A stretch of DNA of 64,000 bases from JADJNW01 sp964517145 (GTDB taxonomy: Bacteria; Bacteroidota; Bacteroidia; Chitinophagales; Saprospiraceae): contig CAZFBN010000006.1 in assembly GCA_964517145.1 (NCBI GenBank), positions 1-64,000 on the forward strand. The letters are read 5' to 3'. The first letter of the stretch is position 1, and the number at the start of each line of letters is the position of its first letter. Position numbers and translations under genes: made by a program. Below are positions 37,427-46,029 of this stretch, piece by piece. Below the pieces are notes generated by a model. That model was not told the DNA's origin. It did not search any database and saw nothing but the letters and a program-made list of their open reading frames with translations.

Positions 37427-37810
37427 CAGCTATTAAAAATTAAATTCAACAGAATTGAAAAATAAAGCAACATCTTTCAAAATATTTTATTAAATTTGCG
37501 ATAACTAAAATGAATGCGGATAAACAGTTGTTGTAGTAATGCAATTATAGTTGAATTCGCCCCTTAACACGCTACTTTCATAGGTATATGCCTACGCTAG
37601 CGCAGGTATTGCATCAGGCACTTCCCCGTTGACACATTCAATTTATCGTCGTTGATTGAAAGCATGTGGTATCCAGAATAGAATAAATTGGTGTCAAAGC
37701 ACATTGGGTCGTGTTGCTGTACATTGAATATATATGCAAAATTAACAATGCAGTCGCATTGCAAAAGATACAGAAGAGCTTTAAAATTGTGTAAATTTGT
37801 TTTTGTGGAG

Positions 37811-37847
37811 GGGTTGAGGTAGTAATACCTCAGCCCATCTTTATTTT
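37811..37847 (+). terminator. Terminator-like hairpin ahead of the malic enzyme stop
   Basis: GGGTTGAGGTA pairs with TACCTCAGCCC (one G-T pair) across the loop GTAA. The plus-strand side is followed by ATCTTTATTTT, the minus-strand side by CTCCAC. It fits a plus-strand transcript better than the malic enzyme. Confidence 0.6.
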
Positions 37848-37864
37848 ATCACCTCACTTCCGCA

Positions 37865-39049
37865 TTACCCTTTTTCCTCTTGCAGAGCCGCTTCCTTCAC
37901 CGCATTTGCTACGCGCCAAGCCACTGCTTCATCCAAACTTGCCGGGATGATTTCTTCCTTCGTAGGGTTAGGAATACACGCTGCAATTGCAAAAGCCGCT
38001 GCCATTTTCATCGCAGGCGTGATGGATTTAGCCCGCGCATCGAGTGCTCCGCGGAAAACACCTGGAAATCCCAGCACATTATTAACCTGATTCGGCAAAT
38101 CGCTTCTGCCTGTACCAACAATCAACGCGCCACCCGCGTAAGCTTCTGCTGGCATGATCTCAGGCGTGGGGTTTGCCAGCGCAAAAATAATTGCATTTTG
38201 AGCCATCGTCCGAACATCATCGCTCGTTAGAAGGTTGCCCACACTCACCCCAATAAACACGTCGGCACCCACCAGCGCCTCGCGCAAGCCACCGCTGATG
38301 TCTGATTGATTGGTAAAAGTGAGCGCTTCCAACTTCGAGCTATTGAGATCGGTGCGATCTTTGTGTAAAATGCCTTTTGTGTCGCAAATAATGATGTCTT
38401 TGACGCAAACGTTATATTCATCGTTTTGATAATCAACGCTTTTTAATAGTTTGGCGATGGCAATGCCCGCTGCACCTGCGCCGTTGATGACTACTTTTAG
38501 GTTTTCTAATTTTTTGTCGGCAACTTTTACTGCATTTAGCAAAGCGGCTAAAACCACAATGGCTGTCCCATGCTGGTCATCGTGAAACACTGGAATGCCC
38601 AGGTCTTGCAGGCGACTTTCTACTTCAAAACTGCGCGGCGCAGCAATGTCCTCCAAATTGATGCCTCCAAAAACAGGCGCAATTAGGCGCACCGTTTCCA
38701 CGATTTTGTCCACATCTTGCGTGTCAATGCAGATCGGAAAGGCGTCAATGTTCGCAAAACGCTTAAACAATAGGGCTTTGCCTTCCATAACCGGAATGGC
38801 AGCATGTGCGCCGATATTGCCCAAACCCAGCACCGCTGAGCCATCGCTGACCACCGCTACGGTGTTGTTTTTCAGGGTGTAGTCCCAAACGGTTTCAGGA
38901 TGGCGGGCTATCTCCAAACAAGGCTCGGCGACACCTGGCGAGTACACCAATGACAATTGCTCTTTGGTTTGCACGTCTAACTTCGGCGTAATTTGAATTT
39001 TTCCTTTTAAATGTCGATGTAAAAGGAGGGATTCTTGAAAATAATCCAT
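37865..39049 (-). CDS. NAD(P)-dependent malic enzyme, short form
   Basis: A 394-residue enzyme that turns malate into pyruvate and CO2. Key parts are LVYSPGVAEPC near the start, the metal and substrate loop DGSAVLGLGNIG, the HDDQHGTAIV loop and the nucleotide-binding INGAGAAGIAIAKLL. The C-terminal phosphotransacetylase-like domain of the long bacterial form is absent. The Rossmann loop does not decide between NAD and NADP. The gene is single. Confidence 0.93.
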   Translation of the reverse strand: MDYFQESLLLHRHLKGKIQITPKLDVQTKEQLSLVYSPGVAEPCLEIARHPETVWDYTLKNNTVAVVSDGSAVLGLGNIGAHAAIPVMEGKALLFKRFANIDAFPICIDTQDVDKIVETVRLIAPVFGGINLEDIAAPRSFEVESRLQDLGIPVFHDDQHGTAIVVLAALLNAVKVADKKLENLKVVINGAGAAGIAIAKLLKSVDYQNDEYNVCVKDIIICDTKGILHKDRTDLNSSKLEALTFTNQSDISGGLREALVGADVFIGVSVGNLLTSDDVRTMAQNAIIFALANPTPEIMPAEAYAGGALIVGTGRSDLPNQVNNVLGFPGVFRGALDARAKSITPAMKMAAAFAIAACIPNPTKEEIIPASLDEAVAWRVANAVKEAALQEEKG

Positions 39050-39154
39050 AATTAGGGATTTAATGGTTAGTAACCTATGTATTTAAGAAAATTATAATAA
39101 AACCGCGGCTCAATTTATTTAAAGTTAAAGCAATTTTAAAATGTGAAAAGTAAC

Positions 39155-40363
39155 TTATATTACATTCGTGATAATTCGCACCTCTTCTTGAAGCGTACGG
39201 TGTACCGGGCAGCGATTAGCAATTTCCAGCAGCCGCGCGCGTTGCAACTCGTCTAAATTTCCCGTCAATTCAATGGTGCGCTCAAAATGATCTATTTTCC
39301 CCTGCGGCGCTTCGCCAGCCATCATATCTTCGGTGTAATCTTTGTAATGCTCCAAATGCACCCGTACTTCCTGCAAATCCCAGCCTTTTCGACGAGCATA
39401 CATTTGCAACGTCATAGCCGTACAAGCACCTAAGCCACTGGCAACCAATTCGTAAGGTGAAGGTCCAAAGTCATTGCCGCCTACTTCCTCTGGCTCATCT
39501 GCAATTAGACCATGATGATGCACCATTATTTCAGTGGTGTAACCTTTATTTCCCAAGCGAGCCAGCACTTGCTTTTCGGTTTTTAATAATTCTTTTTCTG
39601 GAATATCAAGATAACGGCTTGCCCAGGAGGCAATTATACTTCCAACATAATTTGAATCTTTCTTTTCAGACAACAAATGATCGGCACCGTCGAGCGAAAC
39701 AAAACTCTTGGGATGGCGTGCGGCATTGTACAATTTGGCGGCATTCTCTACGGGCACAACCAAGTCCTGCGGGGAGTGCAGAATCAACAAAGATCGGTTC
39801 AAGTGAGCCAACTTTTCTTCGAGGCTTTGCGCGCGAATGTCTTCCAAAAACTGTTTTTTCACGGAAAACGTTCGTCCTGCAATTTTTACTTTTGCAATGC
39901 CCTCTTTTTCAATAGTTTGAATGTCATTGGAAAATAAATGTTGTACATGATCGGGATCAAATGGCGCACCAATTGTAGCGATTGCTTTGACCGATGGCAA
40001 TAATGTGGCAGCACAAATGACCGCCGCACCGCCCAGGGAATGCCCGATGAGCAGGCTCGGCAGCATATGCGTTTTTTCCAGCCATGCCGCGGCTTCCAGC
40101 AGGTCTTCGATGTTCGATGAAAAATTTGTGTCGGCAAAATCGCCCTCGCTCTCGCCCAAGCCAGTAAAATCAAAACGCAACACAGCGATTCCGTTCATAT
40201 TCAAGGCACGACTGATGTTGCGCAGCGCCGTTAAATCTTTTCCGCAAGTAAAACAATGTGCAAAAAGCGCAAAGGTGTGCGGATGTTGGTTCACCGGCAG
40301 TTCCAATCGGGCGTCAATGCGTTCGCCTTTTTTATTGTAAAATTGGATTTTTTTCGCATTCAT
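39155..40363 (-). CDS. Alpha/beta-hydrolase fused to an OsmC-like domain
   Basis: This 402-residue fusion has an N-terminal alpha/beta-hydrolase (1-250) with the nucleophile elbow GHSLGGA and late DGADHLL. The C-terminal OsmC/Ohr domain has the two reactive cysteines in GLGACTAM and ANRCPVH. OsmC proteins reduce organic hydroperoxides. In this architecture the hydrolase is believed to act on a related lipid substrate, which is not proven. The fusion is known in several phyla. It is a single gene. Confidence 0.9.
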   Translation of the reverse strand: MNAKKIQFYNKKGERIDARLELPVNQHPHTFALFAHCFTCGKDLTALRNISRALNMNGIAVLRFDFTGLGESEGDFADTNFSSNIEDLLEAAAWLEKTHMLPSLLIGHSLGGAAVICAATLLPSVKAIATIGAPFDPDHVQHLFSNDIQTIEKEGIAKVKIAGRTFSVKKQFLEDIRAQSLEEKLAHLNRSLLILHSPQDLVVPVENAAKLYNAARHPKSFVSLDGADHLLSEKKDSNYVGSIIASWASRYLDIPEKELLKTEKQVLARLGNKGYTTEIMVHHHGLIADEPEEVGGNDFGPSPYELVASGLGACTAMTLQMYARRKGWDLQEVRVHLEHYKDYTEDMMAGEAPQGKIDHFERTIELTGNLDELQRARLLEIANRCPVHRTLQEEVRIITNVI

Positions 40364-40693
40364 TGGACTCGATTTTTAAAATAATTTGCTTTAAAATGCA
40401 ACTTTTTAGCTTATGCTTTTAATGATTGGGATATTCATTTTATCAAATTATTGACAAAATCGTTGTTTTATGAAGCATCAATCTACGGAAAAATCAAATC
40501 CGTTGGAGGAAATTCGCGTTATTGTAGAAACTGCTGAAAAAAAAATCTAATGCTCCCAAGTGATGGGATGTACTGGGTTGGATATTACAATTGGGTGCAA
40601 AACTACTTAAATAATTAAAATACAAGAATTAAAATATTAAACAAGCAACGCTTATTTTAAAAATACGCTATTTCAAATTTCATTTTTCGCATT
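40364..40693. other. Intergenic region with a short frame that breaks at nine As
   Basis: A plus-strand frame of 26 codons (ATG 40470, TAA 40548-40550) reads as a plausible helical peptide (NPLEEIRVIVETAEKKI). At its end lies the run A9. If the run were read with one base of slip, the frame would continue to a stop at 40616-40618 and give about 50 residues. The stop TAA and an ATG overlap as TAATG. No other feature is seen here. Confidence 0.35.
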
Positions 40694-41608
40694 TCACATT
40701 TTTCTAAAAGCCCATTGCAAAAAATCGGGTAGCACGCGACTCCAGGTAGGCAGGTTGTGCTCGCCGCCAATGACTTCCACGTATTTGATGTCGTCGCCTT
40801 CGTGGTAGCCCATTTTTTGGAGCGCTTTGATAACGTCCAGGGTGTCGTCAATTGAGTCAATGATGCCATTGTTATTGCGATCGTCGGATTCGTCAAGCGT
40901 GCCCGTTTGTAACCAAAATTTCATCCCCAAACGCTTGGCATCATTTTGTAATAAATCAATGAGAATGCGGTGTGCATCGGGATTATCGTCGCTTATATCT
41001 TTTGAACGCCACCAGAAAGAACCCGAAAAAACGCCAATTTTTTGAAACAACGCAGGATGATGCCAGGCAATGTCGAACGCTGACAAGCCTCCCAGCGAGA
41101 AGCCACCATATGCCCAATTCTGTTCGGCGCAGCGATAGCGCTTGCGCAAAGCAGGAGTTAATTCTTGCAAAATAAAATGCGTGTAAGCCCCGGCTTTGCC
41201 GCCTCGGTTTTTGTAGTCGGGCTGGTGGGCAGTGCCGTACTCGTGAATGCGGTCGTGATTGGCATGAATAGCAACGACAATAATTTTTTCAATACGTTGA
41301 TTTTCATAGAGTTGCTCCAGAATGTCTGCCATACGGACAGCTTCCATGTCTTGCCCATCGTTGAAAAGTAAAACAGGAAAAAGTTCATTTTTTTGTTCAA
41401 AATAAGACGGTGGCAGGAATATCGTGATCCGAACTTCGCGTTGTAAAAAGCGGGAAGGAAAATTCTCAATCGTTTGAATCTCTGTTAGTTGCGAGGTTCG
41501 CAGATTGATTCGCGTGGAAAGGCGAAATTTTTGTAAATCAAGTCGTCTAAAAAAGCGCATAATACCAGATGCTAATTTGCGAAAGCGCGAATATCTCATG
41601 TTTTGCAC
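40694..41608 (-). CDS. Esterase-D-type alpha/beta hydrolase with an EF-hand-like loop
   Basis: A 304-residue putative esterase of the enterochelin esterase/esterase D superfamily. The nucleophile elbow is GGFSLGGL, and the late GGEHNLPTW supplies the His. The loop DDRNNNGIIDSID reads like a calcium-binding EF-hand/dockerin turn, unusual in this fold. It lacks a signal peptide. It faces away from the esterase/ATP-grasp cluster starting at 41862 and may share its control region. ATG at 41608 is used; a second lies three codons later. Confidence 0.8.
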   Translation of the reverse strand: MQNMRYSRFRKLASGIMRFFRRLDLQKFRLSTRINLRTSQLTEIQTIENFPSRFLQREVRITIFLPPSYFEQKNELFPVLLFNDGQDMEAVRMADILEQLYENQRIEKIIVVAIHANHDRIHEYGTAHQPDYKNRGGKAGAYTHFILQELTPALRKRYRCAEQNWAYGGFSLGGLSAFDIAWHHPALFQKIGVFSGSFWWRSKDISDDNPDAHRILIDLLQNDAKRLGMKFWLQTGTLDESDDRNNNGIIDSIDDTLDVIKALQKMGYHEGDDIKYVEVIGGEHNLPTWSRVLPDFLQWAFRKM

Positions 41609-41749
41609 TTGGTTTAAATGGGAAGGTTAATTTAATGCAAAAAACGCGAATGCACTGCATGGTTTGCCCAGAAGTTTTCCACAATCGAATCGTTGAATGT
41701 ACGTATTGGATTTATTAAAAAACCTTCGTCCGTGTTTCTGAATTTTTTA

Positions 41750-41757
41750 TAATTTTG
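41750..41757 (+). promoter_or_regulatory. -7 box upstream of the esterase/ATP-grasp cluster
   Basis: TAATTTTG matches TAnnTTTG. The -33 partner would be TTCG at 41725-41728 with a 21-base spacer. A leader of about 100 bases follows. Confidence 0.4.
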
Positions 41758-41861
41758 CTTCAAATCAAAACCTAATTTCTGAATACCCATTCAACTGTTC
41801 TTCTGCACCTTTCTTATTCAAATTGCTGAATATCAGATAAAAACATTAAATAATTTTTTAG

Positions 41862-42566
41862 ATGAAAGAATCTTACTACAAATGGTATTCTCATACATTG
41901 AGCAAAGACATTGAGTTGTTAGTGTTTGGGCATCAGGGGTATCCGGTTGTCATTTTTCCTACCTCGATGGGGCGTTATTATGAATCCAAAGATTTTGGGC
42001 TGATCGAATCGGCGCGTTGGTTTGTGGAGCGTGGATTTGTACAAATTTTTTGTCCCGATAGCGTGGACGTGCACAGTTGGTACAACAAAAGTATCCATCC
42101 GGGGCACCGCGTGATGAATCATATTTGGTACGACAAATTTATTTACGAGGAGCTCGTGCCGGGCATTCGCTGGAATACGCAGGTGGGCAAAGTGGCAGTG
42201 GCAGGCGCGAGTTTTGGCGGCTACCATGCCGTGAATTTTGCTTTCAAACACCCGGATGTGGTCAGCCATTTATTCAGTATGAGCGGCGCTTTTGATATTA
42301 GAATGTTTTTGAATGGACATTATGATGAAAATGTGTATTTTAACAATCCACCTGATTACCTGCCAGGATTGAACCATCCTGACTTGTGGCGTATGAAAAT
42401 AGTGCTGGGTACTGCCGAGTGGGACATTTGTCGCCCCGATAATGAACATTTATCCTATTTGTTAGGTCAAAAAAACGTGCCCCACTGGCTCGACATGCGA
42501 GGCTGGGTAAAGCATGATTGGCCCCTTTGGAAAGAAATGTTTCCACATTATTTGAGTTTGATTTAA
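41862..42566 (+). CDS. Cytosolic esterase-family protein, first gene of the ligase cluster
   Basis: A 234-residue alpha/beta hydrolase of the esterase D family with nucleophile Ser117 in GASFGGYH and a His in KHDWPLWKEMFPHY. Other features are FPTSMGRYYES and CPDSVDVHSWYN near the start. It has no signal peptide. Such esterases sit beside ATP-grasp ligases in several bacterial genomes as I recall it, which suggests that they cleave or trim the product or protect the cell from it. The gene is 185 bases ahead of the ATP-grasp gene. Confidence 0.85.
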   Translation: MKESYYKWYSHTLSKDIELLVFGHQGYPVVIFPTSMGRYYESKDFGLIESARWFVERGFVQIFCPDSVDVHSWYNKSIHPGHRVMNHIWYDKFIYEELVPGIRWNTQVGKVAVAGASFGGYHAVNFAFKHPDVVSHLFSMSGAFDIRMFLNGHYDENVYFNNPPDYLPGLNHPDLWRMKIVLGTAEWDICRPDNEHLSYLLGQKNVPHWLDMRGWVKHDWPLWKEMFPHYLSLI

Positions 42567-42751
42567 AAAGGCTACGAGTTACAAGTCGTAAGCTACAAGG
42601 AAAACTGCTTGCGGCTTGGAGTCTGTGACTTGTTGCTAATAAAAGTTTGCTCTGAAAATAAAAGTCCAAATATTCACCTGAATCAACAAATTTAAATAAT
42701 ATATTTGCTAACAGCAGGAATCAAAACACCAAACATCTCAATTGACCTTTT

Positions 42752-43765
42752 ATGAAGAAAATAGGCATTTTATACGGTTGGGAACGTTCGTTTCCACCCG
42801 CATTTGTAGAACGAGTGAATGCTAAAAATATATCAGGTATTGTAGCAGAGCCGGTACACATTTCAAAAGTGCAGCAGGCTGCGCCGACTGATTATGCCGT
42901 GATTATTGATCGAATTTCGCAGGATGTGCCGTTTTATCGGGCATATTTGAAAAATGCAGCGCTGATGGGCACAGCGGTCATTAACAATCCTTTTTGGTGG
43001 AGTGCGGATGAAAAGTTTTTTAACAATGCGTTGGCTGTGCAAATTGGCGTTCCGGTGCCCAAAACAGTGATTTTGCCTTCCAACGAACGCCCCGATGATA
43101 CCAAAGCAGAATCCTTTACCAATCTGGCTTTTCCGCTCGATTGGCAGGGCATGTTCGAATACATTGGTTTTCCGGCATTTATGAAACCTTACGCCGGCGG
43201 CGGCTGGAAGCATGTGTATAAATTGAACAGTGCGGAGGAGTTTTTTGAAAAATACAATGAAACTGGTCAGTTGGTGATGTTGCTGCAAGAAGCCATCGAA
43301 TTTGAATCGTATTTTCGCTGTTATTGCATCGGTGGCAAGTATGTTAAAATCATGCACTATGAGCCGCGAAATCCTTACCACTTGCGTTATGCAGTGAAGC
43401 ATGACGTGTCGGATGCGCTGATCCAACTCATGGAGGAGTATGTAATCAAATTGAATCAAGCCCTGGGGTACGATTTTAACACCGTAGAATTTGCGATACG
43501 AGAGGGCATTCCTTACGCAATTGATTTTTGGAATCCAGCACCTGATGCGGATAGGCATTCGGTTGGCGAAGAAAATTATGAATGGGTGATTGAAACAGCT
43601 GCCAATTATGCCATCGAACGGGCACAGATGCACCAAGACGGGCAAAATAATCTGACCTGGGGCACCTTCATGCGCGAGGCAATTGTTGGAAAAAACAATG
43701 GCTTGACACCGTCGGCTGCACCCAAACCCAGCGGCGGAAAGCGAGCAGCGAAAATAAAAAGTTAA
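42752..43765 (+). CDS. ATP-grasp ligase (RimK-like)
   Basis: A 337-residue protein of the ATP-grasp fold. The middle has FPAFMKPYAGGGWKHV (phosphate-binding lysine and Gly-rich loop), LLQEAIEFE, and the late NTVEFAIRE with AIDFWNPAPDAD, which provide the Glu/Asp/Asn metal ligands. The fold joins a carboxylate to an amine or thiol through an acyl phosphate. It ends with a basic tail. The substrate is unknown. A TATATTTG box at 42700-42707 suggests its own promoter. Confidence 0.85.
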   Translation: MKKIGILYGWERSFPPAFVERVNAKNISGIVAEPVHISKVQQAAPTDYAVIIDRISQDVPFYRAYLKNAALMGTAVINNPFWWSADEKFFNNALAVQIGVPVPKTVILPSNERPDDTKAESFTNLAFPLDWQGMFEYIGFPAFMKPYAGGGWKHVYKLNSAEEFFEKYNETGQLVMLLQEAIEFESYFRCYCIGGKYVKIMHYEPRNPYHLRYAVKHDVSDALIQLMEEYVIKLNQALGYDFNTVEFAIREGIPYAIDFWNPAPDADRHSVGEENYEWVIETAANYAIERAQMHQDGQNNLTWGTFMREAIVGKNNGLTPSAAPKPSGGKRAAKIKS

Positions 43766-43915
43766 AATGGATTATTTGAACGTTTGATTGCTGCCAATCA
43801 GGCGTTTAAACCAGCCAACTTTTTTACAGGCGATCTTAACCAATAAAACGACGTCAAACAAAATTTTACCACATTGGTTTTTCTCTTTTATTGGCATTAA
43901 AATTTGAATTACAAC

Positions 43916-44734
43916 ATGCAAACTGCAAGACTGGCGATTTTGGATATGTACGACAACACGCCCAACCAGGGAATGCGCTGTATCCGCGAAATCGTGAGCC
44001 GCTTTGGAAAACAATTGGATGCTGAAATCTTTGATGTGCGAGGACAAGCGGAGTTGCCAAGCTTGGATTTTGACATTTACATTTCGACCGGTGGTCCGGG
44101 CAGCCCCCATGATGGTGACGGTGTGTGGGATGTGAAATATTACAATTGGTTAGATAGTGTTTGGAATTGGAATCAAATTCCTGGAAATCCTAAAAAGCAC
44201 GTATTTTTTATTTGCCATTCTTTCCAAATGGCGTGCATCCATTTCCAAGTGGCGCAAGTCAACAAGCGTCGGTCGAAATCGTTTGGCACTTTTCCGGTAC
44301 ACAAAACGGATATTGGTATTGACGAGCCTTTGTTTGACGGTTTGCCCAATCCTTTTTACGTAGCGGATTTCCGCGATTGGCAAGCCGTACAGCCTGATTT
44401 GGATCGCTTGGATGAAATGGGAGCAGAAATTCTCTGTCTGGAAAAAATTCGTCCGCACGTGCAGTTGGAACGCGCCATCATGGCAATTCGTTTTTCGGAA
44501 GAGTTTTTTGGAACGCAATTTCACCCGGAAGCCGACTCAGAAGGGATGTTGCAGCATTTCCTCGATCCGGAGCGCCGAAAAGTCATCATCGAAGAGCACA
44601 GCGAGAAAAAATATTTGGAAATGATTGACCACCTGCGCGATTCTGATAAAATTGAACTGACACATAATATTGTTTTGCCCTTGTTCTTGAGTCGTGCCAT
44701 TCGTGCGGTACGACGCGAACCAGTTTTGGCTTAG
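43916..44734 (+). CDS. Class I glutamine amidotransferase-like protein
   Basis: The ATG at 43916 is chosen over a TTG four codons upstream. The 272-residue protein has the class I triad: Cys100 in FFICHSFQMA, His203 and Glu205 in GTQFHPEAD. The usual oxyanion loop is present (STGGPGSP). The class releases ammonia from glutamine, and GMP synthase is the closest well-known relative, but no synthetase domain follows. The C-terminal 70 residues are helical and not part of the standard domain. It sits between two ATP-grasp-type genes, which suggests ammonia transfer to one of them. Confidence 0.85.
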   Translation: MQTARLAILDMYDNTPNQGMRCIREIVSRFGKQLDAEIFDVRGQAELPSLDFDIYISTGGPGSPHDGDGVWDVKYYNWLDSVWNWNQIPGNPKKHVFFICHSFQMACIHFQVAQVNKRRSKSFGTFPVHKTDIGIDEPLFDGLPNPFYVADFRDWQAVQPDLDRLDEMGAEILCLEKIRPHVQLERAIMAIRFSEEFFGTQFHPEADSEGMLQHFLDPERRKVIIEEHSEKKYLEMIDHLRDSDKIELTHNIVLPLFLSRAIRAVRREPVLA

Positions 44735-44764
44735 ATTTAACCGTTATACTTCGAACTTCAAATT

Positions 44765-45955
44765 ATGATTGCTGAACTCCGCGAACAATTCAACCAAAGT
44801 TTCCGGCAGGAGCGCTACAACGCCATGCTAGATTGGATGGAAACAATTTATCATCATCGCCCTCCTTTTCATGTGTGCGAAACGCCCGTTTTTGTTCCGC
44901 AGGAGATTAAAATGAAGTTGTTGACTGCCGTTGAAGAAATTGTGGATGTGTTGGTGCAGCCTGATTTCAAACACTTGTCGCAAGGCGCTTTGCAACCAGC
45001 ACAAATAGTGCCCAACGAGTCGGCACATCCTACTTTTCTGGTGTTGGATTTTGGCATTTGCAAAGATGAAAACGGCAATTATATTCCACAATTAATTGAA
45101 GGACAAGGGTTTCCGTCGCTTTACTTTTTTCAAAATATGCTGGCGAACGCTTATCGGGCGTTTTTTGAAATTCCTAACCATTTCACTCATCTTTTCAATG
45201 GTTTAAACGAAGACACGTATTTCGATTTATTAAAAAAAATTATTTTTGGAAATAGTGCGCCCGAAAACACGGTTTTACTAGAAATTGAACCAGAGCAACA
45301 AGCCACTGCCATTGATTTTTATGTGGGGCGCAAAACTATCGGCTTGCCTTTTGTATCGGTAACGGATATTCAAAAAGAAGGTCGTAACTTGTTCTATTTC
45401 AATGAAAAGGGTGAAAAAATCAAAATTGAACGCATTTACAATCGCGTGATTTTTGATGAGTTGCAACAACGACCGGAATTGCCGATGCAATTCAAATTTA
45501 CCGACGACCTCGATGTACATTGGGTGGGACACCCCAATTGGTTTTTCCGTATTAGCAAGCACACATTGCCACTCTTCAAAAGCAAGTATGTGCCGGAAGC
45601 CCACTACCTGAGCGAGTTGACGGAAGTGCCGGAAAACCTCGACGCGTTTGTACTGAAACCCTTATTTTCCTTTGCCGGGCAGGGCGTCATCATGCACCCT
45701 ACGAAGGAAGACATTGCCAACATTGGCGACCGGTCTAACTATATTTTACAAAAAAAAGTGCAGTACGTGCCGGTCATTCCGACCCTCGACGAACCCGCTA
45801 AAATCGAAGTGCGCATGCTGCTGGTGTGGGAAGACGAGGCACCGCGTCCGCAACTGGTGACCAACCTCATTCGCCTCGGCAAAGCTGAAATGATTGGCGT
45901 GCGTGCTAATAAAGACAAGACTTGGGTGGGCGGAAGTATTGGTTTTTTTGAATAG
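44765..45955 (+). CDS. Divergent ATP-grasp-like protein
   Basis: A 396-residue protein I could not place in a named family. The C-terminal third has ATP-grasp-like features: FVLKPLFSFAGQGV (phosphate-binding Lys and Gly), YILQKKVQYVPVIP and IEVRMLLVW, then RLGKAEMIGVRANKD. The order resembles circularly permuted or glutathionylspermidine-synthase-like enzymes. The N-terminal part is helical and then alpha/beta, without a clear match. It begins 30 bases after the amidotransferase stop, so the two are co-transcribed. Ligase activity is an inference from these motifs. Confidence 0.55.
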   Translation: MIAELREQFNQSFRQERYNAMLDWMETIYHHRPPFHVCETPVFVPQEIKMKLLTAVEEIVDVLVQPDFKHLSQGALQPAQIVPNESAHPTFLVLDFGICKDENGNYIPQLIEGQGFPSLYFFQNMLANAYRAFFEIPNHFTHLFNGLNEDTYFDLLKKIIFGNSAPENTVLLEIEPEQQATAIDFYVGRKTIGLPFVSVTDIQKEGRNLFYFNEKGEKIKIERIYNRVIFDELQQRPELPMQFKFTDDLDVHWVGHPNWFFRISKHTLPLFKSKYVPEAHYLSELTEVPENLDAFVLKPLFSFAGQGVIMHPTKEDIANIGDRSNYILQKKVQYVPVIPTLDEPAKIEVRMLLVWEDEAPRPQLVTNLIRLGKAEMIGVRANKDKTWVGGSIGFFE

Positions 45956-46029
45956 TACACTGATTTTTGCAATAGCGTCCCTTTTGGATATGATAATTAT
46001 GATATGAACTGATTTAAAATTGATAATAA

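Larger units (their letters stand above)
36652..37864. other. 1.2 kb region without a gene of normal size
   Basis: After the terminator at 36675-36718 the region is AT-rich and has no frame above 60 codons on either strand. It holds a consensus promoter (36919-36951), three very short frames (36997-37065, 37142-37207, and one starting near 37374), an inverted-repeat set (37325-37426), a TAAATTTG box (37491-37498), a short palindromic patch (37580-37620) and a terminator (37811-37847) with a T-rich tail on the plus strand. I could not match tmRNA, RNase P RNA, SRP RNA or tRNA features. A plus-strand non-coding RNA is possible. Confidence 0.45.

Noticed and set aside
36652..37864. tmRNA, RNase P RNA or CRISPR array in the gene-free stretch
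   Set aside because: None of their conserved sequence elements and no regularly spaced repeats were found.
42863..43645. A 260-codon minus-strand frame
   Set aside because: Antisense to the ATP-grasp gene; composition is rich in Ile, His and Phe, as expected for the reverse of coding DNA.
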